NCBI GenBank assembly: GCA_002369025.1
Contig: DFDV01000017.1
Location: 1-10,683, forward strand
From: Treponema sp. UBA3819
Lineage (GTDB): Bacteria > Spirochaetota > Spirochaetia > Treponematales > Treponemataceae
Direction: 5' to 3'
Length of the DNA: 10,683 bases
Each line of letters begins with the position of its first letter. Position 1 is the stretch's first letter. Both the position numbers and the translations under genes were made by a program. Of this stretch, positions 1-7,206 are shown piece after piece. Under the pieces are notes generated by a model that was given only the letters and a program-made list of their open reading frames with translations, was not told the origin of the DNA and made no database searches.

Positions 1-557
1 CCAAAATGCTTTACGCCCTCAGCCTTGCACCTTGCGTATGCTTCAATCAACTGGTCGTGAGTACAGCCATACTTTGCTTCCTCAGGCTTACCGATAATGG
101 CATTGCCGCCCTTTTTGAGGGGGCCCGGATTGTAGCGGAAACAGATAGTTTCGGGGAGTTTTCCCAGTGATTTTTTAAGGAAATCAATATGGGTCACGTC
201 ATCCAGATTGATGATGTTGCCTTCTGCAAAAGCATACTGATACTCTTCTGCAGGGGTTTCATTGGAGGTGAACATGACCATCTGGCCCTTAATGCCCGCC
301 ATCTTGGAAAGCATGAGCTCAGGCAGTGAAGAACAGTCAGCCCCGCAGCCTTCTTCGGCAAGCATCTTTAAGATGTAGGGATTGGGACAGGCCTTTACCG
401 CAAAATATTCACGGAAAGCAGGAAAAATACTGAAGGCTTTCTTAAAGTAGCGCATGTTTTCGCGGATAGCTTTTTCGTCATAGAGATAGACCGGCGTGGG
501 ATACTTTTCAGTCATCTTAACCAGCTGGTCATGAGAAAGAGGAAAATTTGTACTCAT
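1..557 (-). CDS. lysA: Diaminopimelate decarboxylase (LysA-type), C-terminal part outside window
   Basis: A PLP-dependent decarboxylase of the alanine-racemase-fold (group IV) type that converts meso-diaminopimelate to L-lysine in the cytoplasm. Only the first 185 residues are visible; the gene runs off the left edge. The PLP-lysine motif is YFAVKACPNP, with Lys at residue 55. It is followed by GCGADCSSLPELM, SNETPAEEY, a NLDD segment and CFRYNPG, all in the order seen in one subgroup of bacterial LysA proteins. The RYNPG segment and the following AKYG replace the more usual RVNPG and KFG. The ATG at 557 is preceded by AAGGA at a suitable distance. It is the last visible gene of the dapA-asd-unknown-lysA operon, 15 bases after its neighbour. 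A related PLP decarboxylase acting on another amino acid or polyamine is the main alternative, but the operon argues for LysA. Confidence 0.87.
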   Translation of the reverse strand, partial: MSTNFPLSHDQLVKMTEKYPTPVYLYDEKAIRENMRYFKKAFSIFPAFREYFAVKACPNPYILKMLAEEGCGADCSSLPELMLSKMAGIKGQMVMFTSNETPAEEYQYAFAEGNIINLDDVTHIDFLKKSLGKLPETICFRYNPGPLKKGGNAIIGKPEEAKYGCTHDQLIEAYARCKAEGVKHF

Positions 558-572
558 TTTTGCATCCTTTTT

Positions 573-995
573 TTACTGTGGCGTTGGCATGACGGACAAC
601 TCGTCGTTAATCATCATCATGCGGTAGGAAAGTTCATCGTGAGGGAGCGGGCCAATGTAGCCGCGGAAAGGCTCACGGCTTTTTTTGAGGGCATCTATCA
701 CGTTGGAAAAGTCTGTTGTTGTAAGCATTGACTGCTGCTCTACCAGAGAAAAGTTAAAGACATAGGAACCGATTCTACGGGCTGTAGCATTGCGTCCCAT
801 GTCATCTACTTCCCAGATAGGCAGGATACAATACTTGTGGCGAATCATTTCGATGGAAGGAACTGAAAGCACGAATGCCCACTCCTTCTGTTTCATTGCA
901 CGGATAAGTGTCTGAACCTTTCCATGCTGAATGTCCATGAATTCTTCAACGCGATCGCTATTCTGAGTCTGTGCCTGTACCGTCAATTGTGCCAT
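573..995 (-). CDS. Unrecognised 140-residue protein inside the lysine operon
   Basis: I do not recognise this family. The predicted product is soluble, with no signal peptide or membrane segment and no cysteine cluster; the only cysteine is at residue 56. It looks mixed alpha/beta: a helical, polar start (residues 12-38), hydrophobic strands around 39-45 and 55-61, the segment WEVDDMGRN (61-69), a strand-like YVFNFSLVE (78-86) and a helix around 95-106. The tail is rich in methionine and ends in PTPQ. It lies 21 bases after asd and 15 bases before lysA on the same strand, so it is almost certainly co-transcribed with them. ATG 995 is the first possible start in frame: an ATG slightly upstream hits a stop after three codons. 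Its ribosome site is weak, just an A-rich AAAGA, which hints at translational coupling or low expression. Codon use resembles its neighbours. A role in lysine synthesis is inferred from position only. Confidence 0.8.
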   Translation of the reverse strand: MAQLTVQAQTQNSDRVEEFMDIQHGKVQTLIRAMKQKEWAFVLSVPSIEMIRHKYCILPIWEVDDMGRNATARRIGSYVFNFSLVEQQSMLTTTDFSNVIDALKKSREPFRGYIGPLPHDELSYRMMMINDELSVMPTPQ

Positions 996-1016
996 TTCTT
1001 TATGATACCATGAGTC

Positions 1017-2120
1017 CTATAAATTGTCAAAAAATCCTTTGGCTTTTAAAAGCTCTGCATTCAAAATGCCGCCGAGTGCTGCACCACGCTTTGTGTTGTG
1101 GCTGAGGGCAACAAATTTTACATCAAATACATTGCACTTGCGCAGGCGGCCGAGTACGCACGCCATGCCTTTTTCGGTGTCACGGTCACGGTTGGGCTGG
1201 GGACGATTATTTTCGTAGCGGTACACGATGGGGTGTTCCGGTGCGCTGGGCAGTTTGAGTTCCTGGGGAAGTGATGAAAATTTTTCCCAGATTTTGATGA
1301 TTTCTTCAAGACTGGGTTTTTTGTCTTCGGGAAGATCAAATTCAAGGTTTACGCTTGCCGTGTGTCCGTCAATAACGGGAACGCGGGTACAGGTTGAAGA
1401 AACAAGGGGTGCAGGAGCGTTTTCAATCTTTCCGCCGCTCACCTTACCCAGAATTTTAAGGCATTCTTTTTCTGTTTTTTCTTCTTCGCCGCCGATGTAG
1501 GGAACGATGTTGTCAATCATGTCGAATGAGGGAACACCGGGATAGCCTGCGCCGGAAACAGCCTGAAGCGTGGTGACAATCATGCGCTTTACGGGATAGC
1601 CTGCCTGCTGAAGGGCATGGAGGGGCATCATGTATGTCTGAAGGGAACAGTTGGGTTTAACGGCGATAAAGCCTTTTTTCCAGCCGTGATGCTTCTGCTG
1701 TTCCTTGATTATGTCCAGATGAGAAAAGTTGATTTCCGGTACCAGCATGGGAACATCTTCCGTCCAGCGGTTTGCGCTTGCGTTGGAAACAACAGGAATG
1801 TCTTCTGCGGCATAGGCTTCTTCCAGTGCCTTGATTTCATCCTTTCCCATTTCCAGGGCGCTGAATACGAACTTACATTTGCCCAGTGCGAGTTTGGGAT
1901 TGTTTGCATCCTGTACGGTAAGGTTTGCAACGCCTTCGGGAATGTTTGCGCCGATGAGCCAGCGGTTTTCCACGGCTTCCTTGTAAAGTTTGCCTGCACT
2001 GCGGGGACTTGCCGCCACATAGGTTACTTCAAACCAGGGATGATTTTCCAGCAGTTTGATATATCTCTGGCCTACCATGCCAGTTGCACCTAAAACACCA
2101 ACACTTATCTTTTCGCTCAT
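1017..2120 (-). CDS. asd: Aspartate-semialdehyde dehydrogenase, archaeal/fungal-like class
   Basis: It reduces L-4-aspartyl phosphate to L-aspartate 4-semialdehyde with NADPH, the branch point to lysine, threonine and methionine; cytoplasmic. The 367 residues start with the nucleotide-binding loop GATGMVGQ (11-18). The catalytic cysteine is Cys158 in VKPNCSLQ, followed by the conserved VSGAGYPG (188-195). Arg246 and His253 in TRVPVIDGHTASV are the expected substrate-binding arginine and general-base histidine. The SNASANRW and PNCSLQ versions of the motifs and the overall length fit the class common in archaea and fungi rather than the E. coli-type enzyme. ATG 2120 follows AGGAGA at 7 bases, a strong ribosome site. 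It lies 25 bases after dapA, whose product uses the aldehyde made here. All key residues are present, so it should be active. Confidence 0.95.
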   Translation of the reverse strand: MSEKISVGVLGATGMVGQRYIKLLENHPWFEVTYVAASPRSAGKLYKEAVENRWLIGANIPEGVANLTVQDANNPKLALGKCKFVFSALEMGKDEIKALEEAYAAEDIPVVSNASANRWTEDVPMLVPEINFSHLDIIKEQQKHHGWKKGFIAVKPNCSLQTYMMPLHALQQAGYPVKRMIVTTLQAVSGAGYPGVPSFDMIDNIVPYIGGEEEKTEKECLKILGKVSGGKIENAPAPLVSSTCTRVPVIDGHTASVNLEFDLPEDKKPSLEEIIKIWEKFSSLPQELKLPSAPEHPIVYRYENNRPQPNRDRDTEKGMACVLGRLRKCNVFDVKFVALSHNTKRGAALGGILNAELLKAKGFFDNL

Positions 2121-2145
2121 AATAATTTCTCCTGTTTACAGTCTC

Positions 2146-3051
2146 TTACAGCCCGCAGTCCTTTAATGCTTTTTCTATAACCTTCTTTGCCTCATCGTGA
2201 ACTTCAACCAGAGGCAGGCGCAGGGCACCGGCGGGCATTTTTTTGTAGTTCATGGCATATTTGATGCTTGTGGGGTTTCCGTCCACAAAGGCTGCCTTAA
2301 AGAAAGGAAGCAGACGATAGTGGAGTTTCCGGGCCTTTTCCATATCACCATTTAAGGCTGCATTGGTCATCTCTGTAACTTCAGCAGGAGCCAGATTTGA
2401 AACTACGGATACAATGCCGTCACCGCCTACTGCTACGAGAGGAAGTGTAAGACCGTCATCACCGCTCAAAACGGCAAAATCCGGCTTTTTGGATTTAATC
2501 TGTGCAATTACAGCCATCATCTGGTTGATGTCTCCGCTTGCTTCCTTTACGCCAATGATGTTGGGAAGTTCTGCAATGCGAAGCAGAAGGGGCGTGGAAA
2601 TATTTTTTCCCGTCCGTCCTGCAATGTTGTAGACGACAATCGGAATGCCTACTTTGGAAACTGCCTCAAAATGGCGGAAAATTCCTTCATCACTCGGCTT
2701 ATTGTAATAGGGTGTGACCACAAGGGCGGCATCAGCACCCATTTTTTTGACGCGCTCACAGTAACGAACTGCATCAAGAGTATTGTTTGAGCCTGCACCA
2801 ATCACAACGGGAACTTTTTTACCGTGAGATTTTTCCCATGCGCGGACTTCGCTGATGACGATTTCAATCATTTTTTCTTCTTCGTCTTCAGCCAGCGTAG
2901 GAGTTTCACCAGTTGTTCCCAGGGGAACAAGACCGTCGATTCCTTTTTCCAGCTGGAACAAAACATTCTTACGGAATCCTTCGTAATCCACAGAACCGTC
3001 TGCGTTCATCGGTGTAATCATCGCAGTAAACGCGCCGCGCAATGCACTCAT
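2146..3051 (-). CDS. dapA: 4-hydroxy-tetrahydrodipicolinate synthase (DapA)
   Basis: It condenses pyruvate with aspartate semialdehyde, the first committed step to diaminopimelate and lysine; a cytoplasmic TIM-barrel enzyme, usually tetrameric. From the start chosen here the protein has 301 residues, close to the family norm. GTTGETPTL (45-53) carries the Thr pair of the active site. Tyr141 and Arg146 lie in YNIAGRTG, and the Schiff-base lysine is Lys169 in GVKEASGD. The frame is open to 3219, but that extension is AT-rich, unlike any DapA, and covers the promoter. ATG 3051 has GAGGT just upstream and begins MSALRGAFTAMITP, a typical DapA start. The usual proline of YNVPxRTG is alanine (144) here. 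It is the first gene of the operon and divergent from the chemoreceptor gene. The leader is too short for a lysine riboswitch. Confidence 0.95.
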   Translation of the reverse strand: MSALRGAFTAMITPMNADGSVDYEGFRKNVLFQLEKGIDGLVPLGTTGETPTLAEDEEEKMIEIVISEVRAWEKSHGKKVPVVIGAGSNNTLDAVRYCERVKKMGADAALVVTPYYNKPSDEGIFRHFEAVSKVGIPIVVYNIAGRTGKNISTPLLLRIAELPNIIGVKEASGDINQMMAVIAQIKSKKPDFAVLSGDDGLTLPLVAVGGDGIVSVVSNLAPAEVTEMTNAALNGDMEKARKLHYRLLPFFKAAFVDGNPTSIKYAMNYKKMPAGALRLPLVEVHDEAKKVIEKALKDCGL

Positions 3052-3091
3052 ATCAACCTCGCAAAAATGGCCAAGATAAGCCAATCTTTCT

Positions 3092-3118
3092 ATTATAATA
3101 CTGATTTTATGGGTGCAA
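3092..3118 (-). promoter_or_regulatory. Probable promoter of the dapA operon
   Basis: On the minus strand a perfect TATAAT (3097-3092) is preceded by TTGCAC (3118-3113) with a 15-base spacer, slightly short of the optimum. It predicts a transcript start near 3085 and a leader of about 34 bases before dapA. A second minus-strand TATAAT at 3154-3149 has no good -35 element. Confidence 0.5.
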
Positions 3119-3123
3119 TTGCA
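3114..3123. promoter_or_regulatory. Perfect 10-base palindrome over the dapA -35 element
   Basis: TGCAATTGCA is a perfect inverted repeat overlapping the probable dapA -35 hexamer. A repressor bound here would block dapA transcription. It may also be chance: a 10-base palindrome in AT-rich intergenic DNA is not rare, and no second half-site or repeat copy is visible. Confidence 0.25.
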
Positions 3124-3155
3124 AGGGGAATTCAGCATAGACTGTATGATTATAC

Positions 3156-3183
3156 TTGACAGGTGGATATAGTCGGTTACAAT
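3156..3183 (+). promoter_or_regulatory. Promoter of the chemoreceptor gene
   Basis: TTGACA (3156-3161) and TACAAT (3178-3183) are separated by 16 bases, a near-consensus housekeeping-sigma promoter. The predicted start near 3190 gives a leader of about 57 bases that contains the T7C9 tract and the AGGAG ribosome site. Confidence 0.65.
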
Positions 3184-3218
3184 GGAGAGAAGATAATACA
3201 CTAGAAGATTTTGCAACA

Positions 3219-3234
3219 TTTTTTTCCCCCCCCC
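3219..3234 (+). repeat. T7C9 homopolymer tract next to the mcp ribosome site
   Basis: Seven T (3219-3225) are followed by nine C (3226-3234), then directly by AGGAG (3235-3239) and, seven bases later, ATG 3247. It lies in the predicted 5' leader, not between -35 and -10. C/G runs of this length are prone to slipped-strand length change. The transcript would have a pyrimidine-rich stretch just before the Shine-Dalgarno sequence, which could also bind ribosomal protein S1. Confidence 0.7.
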
Positions 3235-3246
3235 AGGAGTTTATTT

Positions 3247-5046
3247 ATGTTTAAACTTAAGCTTTTTCACAAGATTATGGGCGGCTACATTATTGCCGTT
3301 ATCTTAATCGGAATTCTTTCAGCAACAATTGTACTGAGGGCCTACAGTTTCCAGAAGACAGCCGCCCTTTCGGCAAATGAAGTTCTGCCAAACACTCTTA
3401 TGGCAAAAGACCTGCAGATGCATGTCGTTCAGGTACAGCAGTGGCTTACCGATATTTCTGCAACCCGCGGAGCAGAAGGTTATGACGACGGTTATGATGA
3501 GGCCGCTGAACATGCAAAAGCATTCACAGAAGATGTAGCAAAGTTCAAGGACTACTATCAGACCATGGGCAACATGGAAAAAGTTCAGGAACTGGACGAA
3601 CTGCAGAAAGAATTCGACGATTACTACGAAGTCGGTAAAAAGATGGCGGCAAACTACATTGAATTCGGTCCGGAAAAGGGTAACGAATACATGGAGATTT
3701 TTGACCCCTATGCAGAAAAGGTTACTGATGATGTAAACGCATTTGTTGATGAACAAAGCACTCTCCTTACGGCAAATATGCACAGCATCAGCAGCGATTC
3801 CGCAAGGCTCATGTGGATTTCCGCTACCATCAGCACGATTTCAGCAATCATCATGATTATCCTGGGTGCCATTATTGCCCGCCTTATCACCAAACCTATC
3901 CACAACTTTACAGACATCCTCAAGGATATTGCTCAGGGTGAAGGCGATTTGACCCACCGCATCAAGAGCACCACCAATGATGAAATTGCGGATATGGCCA
4001 CTTACTTTAACCAGACATTCGAAAAAATCCGTCTGCTGGTTGCAACCGTACAGGACCAGGCAAAAATGCTCAATCAGGTTGGCGAAGACCTGTCTTCAAA
4101 TATGACGGAGACAGCTTCTGCGGTAAATGAAATTTCCTCAAATATCGTCAGCATTAAAAACCAGACGGTCACCCAGTCTTCCAGCGTTGCAGAAACCAGC
4201 AGCACCATGGAACAGATTTCAAACGGCATTGGAAACCTCAGTTCCCTCATCAAGGAGCAGACGATAAACATCGGCAGGTCTTCCTCTGCAATCGAAGAAC
4301 TCATCAAAAACATTTCAGATGTTTCAACAACACTGGTCAATAACACAGAAAACATCAGACGTCTGGAAGAAAGTTCTCAGGCAGGTAAAACCGCTCTGGA
4401 CAACATTACCGCCGCTATTCAGGAAGTTTCCAATGAGTCAAAAGGCCTTATGGAAATCAGCCAGGTTATTCAGGCTATCGCAAGCCAGACAAACCTGCTG
4501 GCAATGAATGCCGCTATTGAGGCAGCCCATGCGGGTGAATCAGGCAAGGGCTTTGCAGTTGTTGCAGACGAAGTCCGTAAACTTGCTGAATCTTCCAGCA
4601 CACAGACAAAGACAATCACCGAAATCCTCAAAAAGATTACGGACTCCATTTCAATCGTTATCACCATTTCAGAAAATGTTGTGGAACAGTTCGCTTCTAT
4701 CGAAAAGGAAATTGGTGTTGTAGCCCAGCAGGAAGGAAATATCCGCACATCAATGGAAGTACAGGCAGAATCAAGTAAGCAGGTTCACGAATCCATCGGC
4801 CTGCTGCAGGAACTCACCCAGAAAGTCCAGGACAGTTCCGCAGAAATGCTGGAAGGAAGCCAGAGGGTAACGGACGAAGCAAGAAGCATGAATTCCATTA
4901 CCCAGGAAATTACCGGCGGCATGAACGAAATGGCAACCGGCGCAGAGCAGATAAATAAGGCGGTAAACAGCGTAAATGAACTGACTGTTGAAAACAAACA
5001 GAGCATTGACGCCCTCACCGCCGAAGTGAATAAGTTTAAGGTATAA
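3247..5046 (+). CDS. Methyl-accepting chemotaxis protein (transmembrane chemoreceptor)
   Basis: An inner-membrane chemoreceptor that senses a periplasmic signal and controls CheA/CheW and the flagellar motor; 599 residues. A first membrane segment at about 10-32 is followed by a helical periplasmic sensor (about 33-187) with the motif VQVQQWLTDISATRG (61-75), a sequence I recall from other receptors with four-helix sensors. The second membrane segment is at about 189-212, then HAMP (about 213-265) with the usual KPI and the acidic DEIADM segment, then a long coiled coil. The signalling hairpin is at about 418-448 (NAAIEAAHAGESGKGFAVV and following), nearly canonical except for His428 where Arg is usual. 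There is no C-terminal NWETF-like pentapeptide, so no CheR tether. ATG 3247 is chosen over the upstream TTG 3211 because AGGAG lies 7 bases before it and the TTG extension would translate the homopolymer tract. The ligand cannot be told from sequence. Confidence 0.95.
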   Translation: MFKLKLFHKIMGGYIIAVILIGILSATIVLRAYSFQKTAALSANEVLPNTLMAKDLQMHVVQVQQWLTDISATRGAEGYDDGYDEAAEHAKAFTEDVAKFKDYYQTMGNMEKVQELDELQKEFDDYYEVGKKMAANYIEFGPEKGNEYMEIFDPYAEKVTDDVNAFVDEQSTLLTANMHSISSDSARLMWISATISTISAIIMIILGAIIARLITKPIHNFTDILKDIAQGEGDLTHRIKSTTNDEIADMATYFNQTFEKIRLLVATVQDQAKMLNQVGEDLSSNMTETASAVNEISSNIVSIKNQTVTQSSSVAETSSTMEQISNGIGNLSSLIKEQTINIGRSSSAIEELIKNISDVSTTLVNNTENIRRLEESSQAGKTALDNITAAIQEVSNESKGLMEISQVIQAIASQTNLLAMNAAIEAAHAGESGKGFAVVADEVRKLAESSSTQTKTITEILKKITDSISIVITISENVVEQFASIEKEIGVVAQQEGNIRTSMEVQAESSKQVHESIGLLQELTQKVQDSSAEMLEGSQRVTDEARSMNSITQEITGGMNEMATGAEQINKAVNSVNELTVENKQSIDALTAEVNKFKV

Positions 5047-5055
5047 TCCGAAAGC

Positions 5056-5664
5056 CTAGTCTTTTTTGAGCTGGGCACGGATAGCCGCAAGCAGATCATC
5101 ATATTCCGTAAAAGCCGGAAGATTGGGGTAATCAGCCTTAATCTTATCGGTGGTACGGAATAAAAATCCTGCAGCGCTAGCCTGAATCATAGCAAGATCA
5201 TTGTAGCTGTCACCGCTTGCAATGGTCTTGTAGCCGATAGACTGAAATGCCTTTACGGTAGTAAGTTTAGAATCCTTAATACGCATCTTAAAATCAGTGA
5301 TTTCACCATCGGGTGCAACAACCAGTTCATTGCAGAAAATCGAAGGCATTCCAAGTTTTTTCATCAGCGGAGCGGCAAACTGTGTAAAGGTGTCGCTCAA
5401 AATGACAGTCTGACACTCGCTTCTGAGCTGATCCAGAAATTCTTTTGCACCGGGAAGCGGATCAATTTTTGCAATAGTATCCTGAATTTCCTTTAAGCCA
5501 AGCCCATGCTCTTTAAGAATACCCAGACGCCACTTCATCAGTTTGTCATAATCGGGTTCATCACGGGTCGTGCGTTTCAGTTCCGGAATGCCACTTGCTT
5601 CGCTAAAAGCAATCCAAATTTCGGGGACAAGAACCCCTTCCAAATCAAGACAAGTAATATACAT
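5056..5664 (-). CDS. thrH: ThrH: phosphoserine phosphatase / phosphoserine:homoserine phosphotransferase
   Basis: A HAD-superfamily enzyme. The characterised Pseudomonas aeruginosa ThrH hydrolyses phosphoserine and can also transfer its phosphate to homoserine, giving the direct precursor of threonine. The 202-residue length fits. Its start, CLDLEGVLVPEIWIAF (5-20), is nearly identical to ThrH, with nucleophile Asp7 and the ThrH-typical Glu9 where other HAD phosphatases have Asp. VILSDTF (87-93) carries motif II Ser90; a lysine of KDSKLTTVKAF (130-140) gives motif III; GDSYND (151-156) is motif IV. ATG 5664 has GAGG just upstream. The open frame reaches 5733, but those extra residues match nothing in the family. 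It follows the ASKHA gene by 81 bases on the same strand and meets the chemoreceptor gene tail to tail with a 9-base gap. It may serve serine synthesis, threonine synthesis or both. Confidence 0.93.
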   Translation of the reverse strand: MYITCLDLEGVLVPEIWIAFSEASGIPELKRTTRDEPDYDKLMKWRLGILKEHGLGLKEIQDTIAKIDPLPGAKEFLDQLRSECQTVILSDTFTQFAAPLMKKLGMPSIFCNELVVAPDGEITDFKMRIKDSKLTTVKAFQSIGYKTIASGDSYNDLAMIQASAAGFLFRTTDKIKADYPNLPAFTEYDDLLAAIRAQLKKD

Positions 5665-5745
5665 ATATACCTCTGTATTAAATTCCGCATTTACGGTCGT
5701 GCAGGTATTCGCAACTTCGCTTCTGGCGGGCACGAAAAACCTTAT

Positions 5746-7176
5746 TTAAAAATCGATTGAATTCAAGAAACGAATCTGGAATTCTGGAACGGCGGCAAGG
5801 TTAATCTGATAGGATTTTTTTGCCATTTCCGTACATTTTTTTCTGAGCGCGGGAGAAAAAAGCAGTCCGACGGCACCAGCCAGAGCAGCATTTCCCAGAT
5901 GAACCGTTCGTTTTTCCAGTTCCGGGGGAATCAGTCCGATTTTTGCTGAACTCTTCATGGAAAGTTTTGTTCCGAATGCACCCGCAACACAGAATACTGG
6001 AAGTGAGGGGGATTTTTCAAGCATATACTGAAGACCAGTGCGTACCGCTGACTTTGCAAGCTGCAGATTTCTAATATCCTGCTGGGAAATATAGACCGCA
6101 GGCGTAAACTCTATGCACCTCATGCCGTCGCCCAGTTTAGAGCCGCCCTTAATGATGACGCCGCCTTTATCCAGGAATTTATTTTCGTAGAGCGTGGAAA
6201 CGGCACTTACCAGACCAGAACCGCAGATACCTTTTGCATTTATATCGCCGATTACATGACAGATGAGTTTACCGTTTTCATAGGCAACCTTGTCTATTGC
6301 CCCCTCCACTGCACTCATACCACAGCTGATGTTTGCCGCTTCAAAGGCAGGACCGGCGGCGGCTGAAGTACAGAGGATTCTTCCTGCGTAGTCTTTGCTG
6401 TCCGGAATATAGAGGGCGATTTCGCTGTTGGTGCCCACATCTGCAATAAGGCGCGGAGCCGTAAGGGGAGATTCCCAGGGATGCAGTTCCGGTGCGGCTC
6501 CGGGAACGGGAAAGCCTGCAGAAAGCATGGCACAGACTGTGTCCGCGCCGATGAATGCACCGATACAGGGCGGAAAGTAGACAGGAGTTTCTGTATTGAC
6601 CACACTTGCACCAAAGACTTTAAGCATTTCTGTAGTCGGTTTGTCCAGATTTTCATTGTGAACGCAGGCTGTACCGGAACGAACTTTTCCCCAAGTGGCG
6701 GTAAAGTCAAAAAGAGAAGCAGGGGTAAAGGGTGCCGCCGCAAGACCTGTTACAGGAACAGCACAGACAAAAGAAAGCATGGTGGTGTTTCCTGTGATGA
6801 CGATAGAAGTGATGACAGGATTTACACCTCTGGGCATTTTTGAAGAAGCGGCCTGCAAAACCTGGGCAAACATTTTTTCCAGCTGAACGATGATGCCGTA
6901 ATGCAGGGCAGAAGGTCCGCTTTCTACAGTCTGGGCAGAGCCGGTAAGGGGTGGCCGGGTGGCAAAGGAAATACGGCGGATAACATCATAGCCATAGCGC
7001 ATCTGTACGTTTTTGGAAGCAACTGTTGCAAGATGCTGGCGGCTTCCCAGTGCATAGGCAGAAACCGCAACAGTGGTTGTTCCAACATCAACGGCAAGTC
7101 CTACCGCAGAGGGAGGAAGTCTGCTGTCAATTTCTTCCGGTATTGTAGGGATTGAGCCCTCTGTCAGTATTTCCAT
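5746..7176 (-). CDS. Stand-alone ASKHA/DUF4445 protein related to corrinoid-enzyme activators (RACE/RamA type)
   Basis: It belongs to the ATPase family (COG3894, DUF4445) that drives reductive activation of Co(II) corrinoid in methyltransferases. In order: GLAVDVGTTTVAVSAY (26-41, first phosphate loop), VITGNTTML (126-134), LIADVGTNSEIAL (243-255, second phosphate loop), AAAGPAFEAANISCGMSAVE (272-291), GICGSGLVS (316-324), DIRNLQLAKSAVRTGLQ (367-383) and VAGAFGT (397-403). It ends in the usual PEFQIRFLNSIDF. The oddity is at the N-terminus: full-length relatives run to about 600 residues or more and begin with a [2Fe-2S] ferredoxin domain and linker, while this one starts about 25 residues before the ATPase core. 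No iron-sulfur domain is encoded in the 30 bases to the next gene. ATG 7176 has a GGGTGA site. It could need a separate electron donor, or act on something other than a corrinoid. Confidence 0.85.
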   Translation of the reverse strand: MEILTEGSIPTIPEEIDSRLPPSAVGLAVDVGTTTVAVSAYALGSRQHLATVASKNVQMRYGYDVIRRISFATRPPLTGSAQTVESGPSALHYGIIVQLEKMFAQVLQAASSKMPRGVNPVITSIVITGNTTMLSFVCAVPVTGLAAAPFTPASLFDFTATWGKVRSGTACVHNENLDKPTTEMLKVFGASVVNTETPVYFPPCIGAFIGADTVCAMLSAGFPVPGAAPELHPWESPLTAPRLIADVGTNSEIALYIPDSKDYAGRILCTSAAAGPAFEAANISCGMSAVEGAIDKVAYENGKLICHVIGDINAKGICGSGLVSAVSTLYENKFLDKGGVIIKGGSKLGDGMRCIEFTPAVYISQQDIRNLQLAKSAVRTGLQYMLEKSPSLPVFCVAGAFGTKLSMKSSAKIGLIPPELEKRTVHLGNAALAGAVGLLFSPALRKKCTEMAKKSYQINLAAVPEFQIRFLNSIDF

Positions 7177-7206
7177 AATTTCACCCTATCCTATTATTAC
7201 ACTTGT

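Noticed and set aside
1617..2093. 158-residue open frame on the plus strand opposite asd
   Set aside because: It lies wholly antisense to a certain gene with all catalytic motifs, has no ribosome site and reads as an unnatural cysteine-rich sequence.
3052..3091. Lysine riboswitch upstream of dapA
   Set aside because: The predicted leader is only about 34 bases, and I see no set of stems like the large L-box fold.
3052..3219. N-terminal extension of DapA by 56 residues
   Set aside because: The extension is AT-rich, matches no DapA, spans the TATAAT promoter, and ATG 3051 has its own GAGGT site and a family-typical start.
3211..3246. TTG start at 3211 for the chemoreceptor
   Set aside because: It would translate the T7C9 tract into a proline run before the natural MFKLKL start and ignores the AGGAG site at 3235-3239.
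3319..3783. 154-residue open frame antisense to the chemoreceptor gene
   Set aside because: It is a mirror of the helical sensor domain's codon pattern, rich in Cys, Phe and Val, and has no ribosome site or family resemblance.
5046..5070. Shared terminator between mcp and thrH
   Set aside because: AAAG/CTTT around a six-base loop followed by a T run is only a 4-base AT-rich stem, too weak to call.
5665..5733. N-terminal extension of ThrH by 23 residues
   Set aside because: ATG 5664 has GAGG upstream and gives a family-length protein beginning right at the nucleophile motif; the extension has no family match.
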